Below, one piece after another: positions 57,301 to 64,000 of a stretch of DNA of 64,000 nt. How positions within the stretch are numbered: position 1 is the stretch's first letter; each line of letters starts with the position of its first letter. Source of the DNA: Myxococcus stipitatus (lineage in GTDB: Bacteria; Myxococcota; Myxococcia; Myxococcales; Myxococcaceae); NCBI RefSeq assembly GCF_021412625.1, contig NZ_JAKCFI010000007.1, forward strand, positions 1-64,000, written 5' to 3'. The translations under genes and the position numbers were made by a program. The notes under the pieces are model-generated. The model searched no databases. It saw only the letters and a program-made list of their open reading frames with translations, and was not told the origin of the DNA.

Positions 57301-59031
57301 ATGAATCTGGGCAACAGGCTGACGAGTGGTTCCAGGGTGGCGGTCATCGGGGGCGGCATCGCGGGCGCGGGGTTGGCCGCGTCGCTGCTCTTCAACGGGC
57401 GGGCGCGCGGCCTGACGCTCGACGTGCGCGTCTACTCGGGGGGCCTCTCCGACCGGACCGCTCCGCCCGTCGTGCTGACGCCCGAGTGCCGCTCGCGCCT
57501 GGCCGCGCTCGGCTGCCGCATCCCCTCCGAGTGGCGGGCCCACGAGCTGCGTGGCATCGAAGTCATCGCCGACGGCCGTCGTGAGCTGCTGTCCGCGTCC
57601 GCCGGAGGACTGTGGGTGGTGGACGGGTGGCCCCAGGGCGAAGGGGGCTTGTCGATGCTGCGAGACATCCTCTCGACCGCGGCCAGCGCCCAGGGCGCGC
57701 GCTTCGTCGAGCGCCACGTGGACCGCGTGGAGCGGCAGCCCGCCGCGCCGGATGCCCCCGCGTCCGTCCGGGGGGCCGGCACCCTGGTGGTGCGCGCCCA
57801 GGGCGGCGGAGAGCGCTTCCACGCCGTGGCGCTCGCGGGGGGCGCGGGGCTCTTGATGGGCGACGCCTTCTTCCCCGGCTTCCGCCCCGCCCCCACCATG
57901 CCCGCGGTCCAGGCGCGCCTGCGGCACGCGACCTCCCGGCTGGAGCTGACACCCCTGGCCCGCCTGTGGATCGCCCCGCTGCCGAACGTGGAGGCGCTGT
58001 TCCTCCTCCCGAGCGCGGACTCCGTCTATGCCCTGGCCTTCGGTCCAGCGGTGACCCCCGCGGACCTGTGCCAGGTGCTGATGATGGCCGCGCGGGACGG
58101 CCTCCTCGAGGAGGGCTTCGAGCTGGCCGCGCTGGAGCCGACGCGCCTCCCCTTCGGACCGGGACGCACGCTCGTGGCGCCGGGGCAGCTCGCGGTGGGG
58201 CCCGCCGCGTTCGGCCACCCGCTCCAGCTGGGGCTGTCGGAGACGCTGGCCTCGTGCAGTCGCGCCGCCGTGGCGATGCTCGACGGAGGGCTGGACGCCG
58301 CGACGCTGGACCGCCGCTACGTGCGCGAAGGGCTGGGCGAGCTGATGGAGGACGCGGCGGCCGGAGCGCGGGCGGCGTCCTGGATGCGGCGCGCGGGACG
58401 CCGGGCCCCCGCGGCCTTCGTCGCGGCGAAGGCCCGGCGCGCGTCGGTCGGGGTCTACGGCGGCGGAGTGCTGGGCCTCAGCGCGCCCACGCCCCTGACG
58501 CTGCTGGGCACGATGCGCTGGGCCGGCCTCCGGGAGCTGGTGGGGTCGTGGCTGCGCACGACGATGGAGCCCGTCCCCCTGGCGGTGCCCGAGGTGGAGC
58601 CGGACCTGTACTACGTGGTCGATGACGATCCGGATGCCCGGGAGGCCCTGACGGCGCTCCTCGAGAGCACCGGCGCGAAGGTGGTGTCCTTCGCGGACGA
58701 GCTGGCGCTGTTCTGCGCGGTGGCCCGTCGGCCGCCCACCGCCATCCTGCTCGACGTCGTGCTGCACTGGGTGGATGGCCTGCGTCTGGCGGAGGGGCTC
58801 AAGCAGCACCCGCTCACCCGAGGCACGCGAGTGGTGGTGATGAGCGGCCTCAATCGCCCCCACGTCCGCCAGCGCGCGCTCGACGCGGGCGCCGAGGCCT
58901 TCCTCCCCAAGCCCGTGGACCCCGAGCGGCTGCTGCGCATCCTCATGGGGCGCCTGCCCGGCTCTCCCATGGCCCCCGAGCCCCGGCGCTCGAACGAGAC
59001 GGGGCCCGGTTCGGACCGCTACGCGTCCTGA
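57301..59031 (+). CDS. FAD-dependent oxidoreductase-like protein fused to a receiver domain
   Basis: 576 residues from the ATG at 57301. Residues 10-330 look like an FAD-binding oxidoreductase: VAVIGGGIAGAGLAASLLF at the N-terminus is a dinucleotide-binding motif, and PLQLGLSETLASCSRAA resembles the second FAD contact of monooxygenase-like or lycopene-cyclase-like enzymes. A linker of about 100 residues follows. The C-terminal receiver (438-550) has YYVVDDDPDARE, Asp485 in ILLDVVLHWVDG, Ser in VMSGLN and Lys537 in LPKPVD. Fusion of a flavoprotein to a receiver is unusual; phosphorylation control of a redox activity, or redox control of signalling, is inferred. The frame is continuous, so it is not an assembly of two genes. 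Confidence 0.88.
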   Translation: MNLGNRLTSGSRVAVIGGGIAGAGLAASLLFNGRARGLTLDVRVYSGGLSDRTAPPVVLTPECRSRLAALGCRIPSEWRAHELRGIEVIADGRRELLSASAGGLWVVDGWPQGEGGLSMLRDILSTAASAQGARFVERHVDRVERQPAAPDAPASVRGAGTLVVRAQGGGERFHAVALAGGAGLLMGDAFFPGFRPAPTMPAVQARLRHATSRLELTPLARLWIAPLPNVEALFLLPSADSVYALAFGPAVTPADLCQVLMMAARDGLLEEGFELAALEPTRLPFGPGRTLVAPGQLAVGPAAFGHPLQLGLSETLASCSRAAVAMLDGGLDAATLDRRYVREGLGELMEDAAAGARAASWMRRAGRRAPAAFVAAKARRASVGVYGGGVLGLSAPTPLTLLGTMRWAGLRELVGSWLRTTMEPVPLAVPEVEPDLYYVVDDDPDAREALTALLESTGAKVVSFADELALFCAVARRPPTAILLDVVLHWVDGLRLAEGLKQHPLTRGTRVVVMSGLNRPHVRQRALDAGAEAFLPKPVDPERLLRILMGRLPGSPMAPEPRRSNETGPGSDRYAS

Positions 59032-59057
59032 GTCCGGCGCATCCGCCCGGACATGAC

Positions 59058-59090
59058 ACGGGCACGGAGCGTGTGTCGCCCCGTGCCCGT
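59058..59090. terminator. Bidirectional terminator
   Basis: ACGGGCACGG and CCGTGCCCGT form a perfect 10-bp stem with a 13-nt loop between the convergent flavoprotein-receiver and HdeD-like genes. Confidence 0.7.
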
Positions 59091-59117
59091 CGTCCCCGAA
59101 TCCGGGTGGACGGACGG

Positions 59118-59705
59118 TCAGGTCCGGACGCCCTGCCGCAGCGCCCGGCGCATGTCCAACGAGCCCGCCATCAAGGCGATGCCGCGCATGAGGATGGCGA
59201 TCCCCACCAGGGTGCCCACCAGCCACACCGCGGAGATGGGCCACTGGGCCATGACGATGACGCCCAGCAGGAGGGAGATGGCGCCATACAGGCAGTCCCA
59301 GCCCCACCGGGGGTAGCGGTCCATCACCGACGTGACGACATGGAACAGGCCGCTGGCGAAGAAGTAGCCCGCCAGCAGGATGGTCATCGCCCCCAGCCCG
59401 GCGGCCGGGTACACGAGGACCAGCAGGCCCACCACCGTGGAGAGCACCCCGCTCAGCAGGTAGAGCCAGAAGGGGCCACCTCCCTTGCGCATGCGGACGG
59501 CGGAGACGATCTCCGCGATGCCCATCACCGCGAGCAGCGCGCCGAAGAAGATGGCGGTGACGAGGCTGGTGAGGAACGACGCGCCCAGCGCGACGATTCC
59601 GAGGAGGACGATGAGCAACCCGAGCACGAAGAGTCCCCCCCATGCCGCCGAGGTGGCCCGCGACTCGTCTCGCGTCATCGACTCCCGATTGTAGCTGGTG
59701 GCCAT
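59118..59705 (-). CDS. HdeD-family membrane protein (DUF308)
   Basis: 195 residues from the ATG at 59705; the longer in-frame start at 59849 would overlap miaA. It has six TM helices in three pairs with internal similarity (WGGLFVLGLLIVLLGIVALG, FWLYLLSGVLSTVVGLLVLV, CLYGAISLLLGVIVMAQWP), typical of HdeD/DUF308. E. coli HdeD is linked to acid resistance at high cell density. The function in this lineage is not known. Confidence 0.9.
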   Translation of the reverse strand: MATSYNRESMTRDESRATSAAWGGLFVLGLLIVLLGIVALGASFLTSLVTAIFFGALLAVMGIAEIVSAVRMRKGGGPFWLYLLSGVLSTVVGLLVLVYPAAGLGAMTILLAGYFFASGLFHVVTSVMDRYPRWGWDCLYGAISLLLGVIVMAQWPISAVWLVGTLVGIAILMRGIALMAGSLDMRRALRQGVRT

Positions 59706-59808
59706 GGCCGTCCGCTCCCGCGTGAGGAAAGTTCCAGCAGCGAACATGGGAAGCCGATGGGCCCCGGACAACGGCAGCCCTCTCCCCTGCCCCTCCCACC
59801 ACGCCTCC

Positions 59809-60735
59809 TCAGCCAGGCCCGGCTCGCCCGCCCTCCGTGAGCCCGTCATACGGCGGCGTCACGAAGAGCGCCCCCGGCTCCTTGCGGAACCAGGTGAGCT
59901 GGCGCTTGGCGTATCGCCGGGTCTCCTGGGCCGTGTCGTCGATGGCCTCGGCCTCCGTCATCCGGCCCTCCACCACGGCGCGGGCCTGCACGTAGCCCAC
60001 GCTGCGCATGGGCGCCGCCTCGCCATAGCCCCGGGCCAGGAGGGCTCGCGTCTCCTCCACCAGCCCGCTCGCGAACAGCGCGCGCGTCCGGACGTTGATG
60101 CGTTGGTAGAGCTCCTCGCGCGGCGGCTCCAGCACGAAGAGGCGGAACGCGTAGCGGTCCGGCGCGAAGGCGTGGGCCTTGCGGAACCCCGACGCCGGGA
60201 CGCCCGTCTGGGCGTGGATCTCCAGAGCGCGCACGACGCGCACCAGATCTTGCGGCGGGAGCTTCGCCGCCGTCTCGGGGTCCACCCTCGCCAGCCGGCG
60301 ATGCACCGCCTCTCGCCCCTCCGCGGCGGCCACGGCCTCCAGTTCGGCCCGCAGGTCCGGCAGCGCGCCCGGCGCCTCCACCACGCCATGGAGGAGGATG
60401 CGCAGGTACAGGCCCGTGCCGCCCACCACGAACACGGGCTTGCCGCGCCGGGTGACGTCCGCGATGGCCGCGTCCGCGCGGCGCTGGTACTCGGCGGCGG
60501 AGAACGCCTCGAGCGGGTCCACCTCGGAGATGAGGTGATGGGGCACCCGGGCCAGCTCCTCCGCGGAGGGCTTGGCGGTGGCGATGTCGAAGTGCCGGTA
60601 CACCTGCTGGGAATCGGCGCTGACGATCTCCCCGCCCGCCCGGAGGGCCAGGTCGATGGCGAGCGCCGTCTTCCCCGACGCCGTCGGCCCCGCGATGACC
60701 GTGAGCAGCGGGCCTTGCGACCGTCCTTCAACCAC
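59809..60735 (-). CDS. miaA: tRNA dimethylallyltransferase
   Basis: Adds a dimethylallyl group to A37 of tRNAs reading UNN codons. 308 residues from the GTG at 60735, with GGAGG 8 nt upstream and an 8-nt overlap with the upstream kinase-like gene; a GTG eight codons earlier is also possible. P-loop GPTASGKT, then SADSQQVYRHFDIATAKP, VGGTGLYLRILL, and the C-terminal YAKRQLTWFRKE. It is a housekeeping gene apparently transcribed with the peptide-kinase genes upstream. The tRNA-Leu(CAA) encoded in this window reads a UNN codon, so it belongs to the class MiaA modifies. Confidence 0.96.
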   Translation of the reverse strand: MVEGRSQGPLLTVIAGPTASGKTALAIDLALRAGGEIVSADSQQVYRHFDIATAKPSAEELARVPHHLISEVDPLEAFSAAEYQRRADAAIADVTRRGKPVFVVGGTGLYLRILLHGVVEAPGALPDLRAELEAVAAAEGREAVHRRLARVDPETAAKLPPQDLVRVVRALEIHAQTGVPASGFRKAHAFAPDRYAFRLFVLEPPREELYQRINVRTRALFASGLVEETRALLARGYGEAAPMRSVGYVQARAVVEGRMTEAEAIDDTAQETRRYAKRQLTWFRKEPGALFVTPPYDGLTEGGRAGPG

Positions 60736-61660
60736 GCCACGTGCCTCCAAGGACTTCACGCACCGCCTCCACCGCGGAGGGCGCCTTCGCGAACACCAGC
60801 CGCGACGGCCTCACCTCCGACAACAACCGCCCCGCCGATGCCAGCATCGCCGCGCGCCCCCTCGCGGTGGCCTCCGGCAGCAGCGCGTTGAGCAGGAGCA
60901 TCCGCCCCACGTCACCGGCGCCGTGGGGCTCCACCCGAGACACCGCGTCCCACCCCAGCGTCCCCACCGTCCGCAGCTCCGCTTCGCGAGCGTAGCCGAT
61001 GTTCCACGGCGTCCCCGCGGCGAACCAGCGCGCGGCGCCCGCCCCTTCCCCGGGGGCCGGCCAGAGCGCCACCAGCTCGTCGGACAACAGCTCCCCGCCC
61101 GCGTCCATCCACAATCCACCCAACGTGCTCTTCCCCGCCCCGGAGTGGCCCGTGAAGACCGCGGCGCCCCCTTCGTGCACCACGCCCACGCCGTGGACGA
61201 GCAGCCCTCCCCGACGCGCCAGCGCCTCCGCGAGCATCACCCGCAGCACGACCTCCACGGGGAACCGCCCCACGCCCGTCACCGTCGCCCGCCTCCCGTC
61301 CGCGTCGACGCGCGCCGAATAGTCCTCTCCCTCCAGGCACAAGGCCCCCTCGGCGTCGCGCCAGGGTTCGGGGAGCCGTCGCGTGACGACGGGCTCGGGC
61401 CGCGACGTGGTGGGGGCCACGAGCTCGAGCCGGGCCGCCGTGCCTCCCGGGGCGACGACGAAGCGGGAGAGCGCGTCCACCAGCCCCTCGCGAACCCGCG
61501 GGTCGGGAACGTGGAGGCGCACCGTCCACCCGGCGATGGAGAGCCAGGGCCCCGTCACGTCCGACGAGGCGACACCCGGGCCGGCGGACTCCTGGGGACC
61601 GGAGGAACCGGCTCCCGAGGAGCTCAGGGCGTGCACTCCGACTCGCCCGGGATGCTGCAT
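60728..61660 (-). CDS. HPr kinase-related ATPase
   Basis: 310 residues if it starts at the ATG at 61660; a GTG at 61636 is an alternative with less overlap on the peptide gene. The C-terminal half is HprK-like: LAEALARRGGLLVHGVGVV, Walker A TGHSGAGKSTLGG at 170-182, then LLSDELVALWP. The signature loop and C-terminus of true HPr kinase/phosphorylase are missing, as in the HprK-related families found with RiPP and exosortase-type clusters. The N-terminal half is a degenerate beta-rich region. No PTS genes are in view. The small peptide gene immediately upstream is a plausible substrate. Confidence 0.82.
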   Translation of the reverse strand: MQHPGRVGVHALSSSGAGSSGPQESAGPGVASSDVTGPWLSIAGWTVRLHVPDPRVREGLVDALSRFVVAPGGTAARLELVAPTTSRPEPVVTRRLPEPWRDAEGALCLEGEDYSARVDADGRRATVTGVGRFPVEVVLRVMLAEALARRGGLLVHGVGVVHEGGAAVFTGHSGAGKSTLGGLWMDAGGELLSDELVALWPAPGEGAGAARWFAAGTPWNIGYAREAELRTVGTLGWDAVSRVEPHGAGDVGRMLLLNALLPEATARGRAAMLASAGRLLSEVRPSRLVFAKAPSAVEAVREVLGGTWRG

Positions 61661-61794
61661 TGGGACATGGCCGCGAGCGCCACGAAGGGCTGCTCCCAGA
61701 GGATGGCGGGGGCCTCGTAGCGAGGCGTCGCCTCCACGGGCGCCGCCACGGGGGCCTCCTGCTTCGAGGCGACAGGGGGATGGGAGGGAGGCAT
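61624..61794 (-). CDS. 56-residue candidate RiPP precursor peptide
   Basis: The ATG at 61794 lies 5 nt after the stop of the upstream propeller gene, and the stop overlaps the start of the HprK-like gene. The N-terminal 24 residues are Pro/Ala-rich. A leader-like motif RYEAPAILWEQPFVAL follows; YxxPx[I/L] is the leader motif that RRE domains bind in lasso and related peptides. A short core-like end AMSQCSIPGESECTP contains two cysteines and three serines. There is no signal peptide. Overlap with the HprK-like kinase frame and its composition, unlike Arg-rich shadow ORFs, support it as real. Phosphorylation or another modification by the neighbour is inferred. No cyclase, RRE (PqqD) or protease gene is visible in this window. 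Confidence 0.7.
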   Translation of the reverse strand: MPPSHPPVASKQEAPVAAPVEATPRYEAPAILWEQPFVALAAMSQCSIPGESECTP

Positions 61795-61799
61795 GGTTT

Positions 61800-64000
61800 T
61801 CACGGGAAAGGGACCGGGAAGGCGCAGATGCGCCCATCCTGCGAGCCGACGTGCAGTCGGGAGACGGTGGTGTCGATGGTGGGCGTGCCGATGAGCTGCG
61901 CGCCGCCCAGCGAGAGCTGCTGGAGGTCGGCGCCTGTCAGGAAGTCGAGCACGTGGACGCGGCCATCCGCCGCGCCCGCGTAGATGCGGACCACGCCACT
62001 CCGGTTGAGGCTGAAGGTGCCGGAGGGGTTCGCCAGGTTGGCGCCCCACTTGCGCGCCGGAGGCGTCGTCGGCGAGCCGCCGTAGTCCCAGAACTCCACC
62101 CGGCCGCTCGTCAGGCTCACCACGAAGCCCCCGCCCTGGGGCCGCGCGAAGCTGGTGAACGCGGGGGGCGAGGACGGCGAGGGGCGCGACGACACGGCGA
62201 CGTTCCACGCGGGCTGCATGGTCGCCAGCTCCACGCCATGCACCACGCCGTCGCTGTTGCTCACCAGCACCTGGTTCGTCACCGCGTTGCGCACGAGGCT
62301 CAGCTCGATGTCGCCGAGCGACAGCCGCCCCACCTCCGCGCCGGTGAGCGTGTTCAGGATGCGCAGCGAGGCCTGCGAGCCCGCATGCGTCTTCGACCCC
62401 ACGTAGAGGCGGTTGTTGGCGTAGTCCACCAGCATGCCTCCGCTGACCATGCCCAGGTCCCCCGGCTGGTAGTTGAAGACCAGGGCCCCGGTGGCCGCAT
62501 TGAGCGCGACCACGCGGTTCTGCGCCGGGTTGGTCAGGCGCGTGGCGAAGAAGACCAGGTCCGTGTTCGGCCTCGCGGCCTGGTAGGCGGCGTTCGCGTA
62601 GTCGTAGAGCTGGCTGACCGGGAAGGACTGGATGGTGCCGATGGGCGCGCCGTTGTTGTCCCAGCGCCACAACGGAATCCCCGTCGCGGTGTCGATGGCG
62701 TAGCCGACGCCGGACTGGTCCCCCACCAGGATGTACTGCCCGGGCCGCCCATGGAGGGGCACCACCGGGAAGCGGCTGCCGATGAGCCCCGACAGGGGGA
62801 GCGGGCGCCAACGCTCGGCGCCGTCCTGGGCGGGGTTGCTCACCTGCGTGAGGTTGGCCACCACGGAGTCGTTGAACGCGCTGAAGACGCCCACGCCCAG
62901 CTCGGTGATGGGTTGCTGACGCGCGTCCAGGCCCACGGAGTAGCACCACAGCGGGCCCCCGGCCACGCGGGCCTGGGGCGTCGCCACCAGCGCAGCGGAC
63001 GTGGGGCGGTTGCCCGCCGAGTACCACTTCACGTCATCGGCGTTGAAGACGCGGTAGTAGTACGTCGTGCCGTTGGTGACGGACGTGTCCTCGAAGGTCG
63101 TGGCGGAGCTGAACGTGTCCGCGTAGACGACCGTGGCATTGCCGAGCGTCGCGCCCGCCGCATACGTGCGTCCCGGCACGGGCGCGACGTTCGGCGCCGC
63201 GCCCGCGGCCCGCAGGATCAACACCCCATTGTGCGCCGCGGGGTTGTCCCAGTTCAGCGTCACGCTGCCGTCCCGGGCGACCGCGGTGAGGCGCTCCACC
63301 TCGGGGGCCGTGCCCGTGACCACCGTCATCGGCGTGTCGATGCGGGTGTCGGAGCCACTGGCGTAGGAGGTGGCGAGGTGGAAGCGCTGGCGGAAGGCCG
63401 TGTTCGCGGTGACGGCGCCCACCGAGCTGTACGTCACGCTGAACGAGCGCTCCCCTCCCACGGGGATGCGGTTCGCGTTGTTGTTGGCCTCCCAGGTGAT
63501 GCCCACGTTGGTGTTGCTCGTCACGCTCCAGCCGGTGACTGGCGGAACCGTGTTGGACGCCGTGAAGAAGTTCGCGGCGGGCTTGAGGATGCGGACCTCG
63601 GCCAGCGGCACCTGGCCCCGGTTCTGGACCGTGTAGACCACCGTCTGGCTCGAGTTGCCCGACAGCAGCGCGGAGGGGCTCGCGCGGACACGGTGCGCCA
63701 CGATGCGCCCCTGGGACGTACTCACCAGCGACGTCGTCACGGCGCTCCCGTCGAGGGTGGCATCCGCCCGCAGGTCGAAGATGTAGTCGGAGAACTCGGC
63801 GCCGCTGAGCTGATAGGTCCAGATGAAGTGCGCGGACGTCCCGGGCGACAGCCGCGACACGCTCGCGGGCGTGGGGCCGGAGACCAACGTCGCGCCCGCC
63901 GTCCCCCGGAGCACCGGGGCCCGGGGCGTCACGTTCAGGTACGTGGCCGTCGTGGAGGCGTTCGTGACGCTCAGCCGGACCTTCACCGTCTCACCCGCGA
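61800..64000 (-). CDS. Large secreted FN3/beta-propeller protein, 5' end beyond the window
   Basis: The frame is open through position 64000 (AGETVKVRLSVTNAS at the edge), so the N-terminus is missing; 733 codons are seen. Order: several Ig-like/DUF11-type beta domains (TVVYTVQNRGQVPLAEVRIL near the start), a fibronectin type III domain (VERLTAVARDGSVTLNWDNP, TYYYRVFNADD), then a C-terminal PQQ/WD-like propeller (VVALNAATGALVFNYQPG, LYVGSKTHAGSQ, HVLDFLTGADLQQLSLGGA). It is probably exported and surface or periplasmic. Its stop is 5 nt before the small peptide gene, so it appears to head the same operon. Function unknown. Confidence 0.85.
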   Translation of the reverse strand, partial: AGETVKVRLSVTNASTTATYLNVTPRAPVLRGTAGATLVSGPTPASVSRLSPGTSAHFIWTYQLSGAEFSDYIFDLRADATLDGSAVTTSLVSTSQGRIVAHRVRASPSALLSGNSSQTVVYTVQNRGQVPLAEVRILKPAANFFTASNTVPPVTGWSVTSNTNVGITWEANNNANRIPVGGERSFSVTYSSVGAVTANTAFRQRFHLATSYASGSDTRIDTPMTVVTGTAPEVERLTAVARDGSVTLNWDNPAAHNGVLILRAAGAAPNVAPVPGRTYAAGATLGNATVVYADTFSSATTFEDTSVTNGTTYYYRVFNADDVKWYSAGNRPTSAALVATPQARVAGGPLWCYSVGLDARQQPITELGVGVFSAFNDSVVANLTQVSNPAQDGAERWRPLPLSGLIGSRFPVVPLHGRPGQYILVGDQSGVGYAIDTATGIPLWRWDNNGAPIGTIQSFPVSQLYDYANAAYQAARPNTDLVFFATRLTNPAQNRVVALNAATGALVFNYQPGDLGMVSGGMLVDYANNRLYVGSKTHAGSQASLRILNTLTGAEVGRLSLGDIELSLVRNAVTNQVLVSNSDGVVHGVELATMQPAWNVAVSSRPSPSSPPAFTSFARPQGGGFVVSLTSGRVEFWDYGGSPTTPPARKWGANLANPSGTFSLNRSGVVRIYAGAADGRVHVLDFLTGADLQQLSLGGAQLIGTPTIDTTVSRLHVGSQDGRICAFPVPFP

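Overview
The window is uniformly GC-rich with codons ending strongly in G/C, uses many GTG/TTG starts, and packs genes tightly with few mobile features. A PilZ-like domain of the myxobacterial type, DUF3014, a serine palmitoyltransferase locus, a FAAL-NRPS assembly line, S46 peptidase, GGDEF and receiver fusions and an MCP together point to a myxobacterium (Myxococcota, Myxococcus/Corallococcus/Cystobacter type). The genus cannot be fixed from the sequence. I saw no rRNA, insertion sequence, prophage or CRISPR array.

Layout. 1-8.3 kb: the 5' part of a giant minus-strand lipopeptide synthetase gene (FAAL-ACP-C-A-MT-PCP-C-A...) that runs off the left edge, with a PilZ-Hsp70 fusion gene upstream of it. 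10.8-15.5 kb: guaB and guaA on the plus strand separated by a minus-strand lipoprotein, then a secreted protein. 15.6-20.5 kb: an S46 dipeptidyl-peptidase and an ADOP/MacB-type permease. 20.8-22 kb: a small ORF plus an SMR efflux gene behind an AT-rich palindrome, and a lipoprotein. 22-33.2 kb: a minus-strand housekeeping run: acyl-CoA dehydrogenase, unknown, rnc, PPIase, era, der, yfgM-like, bamB-like, nudix, RNase H-like exonuclease, then DUF3014 and a cyclophilin. Most neighbours overlap by 1-4 nt or are separated by a few bases. 33.4-41.5 kb: YtxH protein, enoyl-CoA hydratase, a Tim44/zinc-ribbon/TerB protein, an MCP, HMG-CoA lyase, methyltransferase and aminotransferase.

41.5-51.8 kb is the most coherent and interesting block, a sphingolipid locus. 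The plus-strand operon encodes serine palmitoyltransferase, a GNAT-type bacterial ceramide synthase and a CerR-like reductase. Divergently transcribed are an HpnN/MMPL-type RND lipid transporter and, overlapping it by 4 nt, an Aur1/PAP2-type phosphotransferase. Convergent to the operon are a TolC-family protein and an MlaC-family lipid carrier. I read this as ceramide synthesis, possible headgroup transfer, and transport to the outer membrane.

52-64 kb: tRNA-Ala(GGC), a coiled-coil protein, an RsmB-like rRNA methyltransferase, a response regulator, tRNA-Leu(CAA), a TPR membrane protein, a receiver-GGDEF cyclase, a flavoprotein fused to a receiver domain, an HdeD-like membrane protein and miaA. 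Upstream of miaA in the same direction are an HPr-kinase-like ATPase, a 56-residue peptide that looks like a RiPP precursor, and a large secreted FN3/beta-propeller protein cut by the right edge. The peptide-kinase pair and the sphingolipid locus are the best candidates for undescribed systems.
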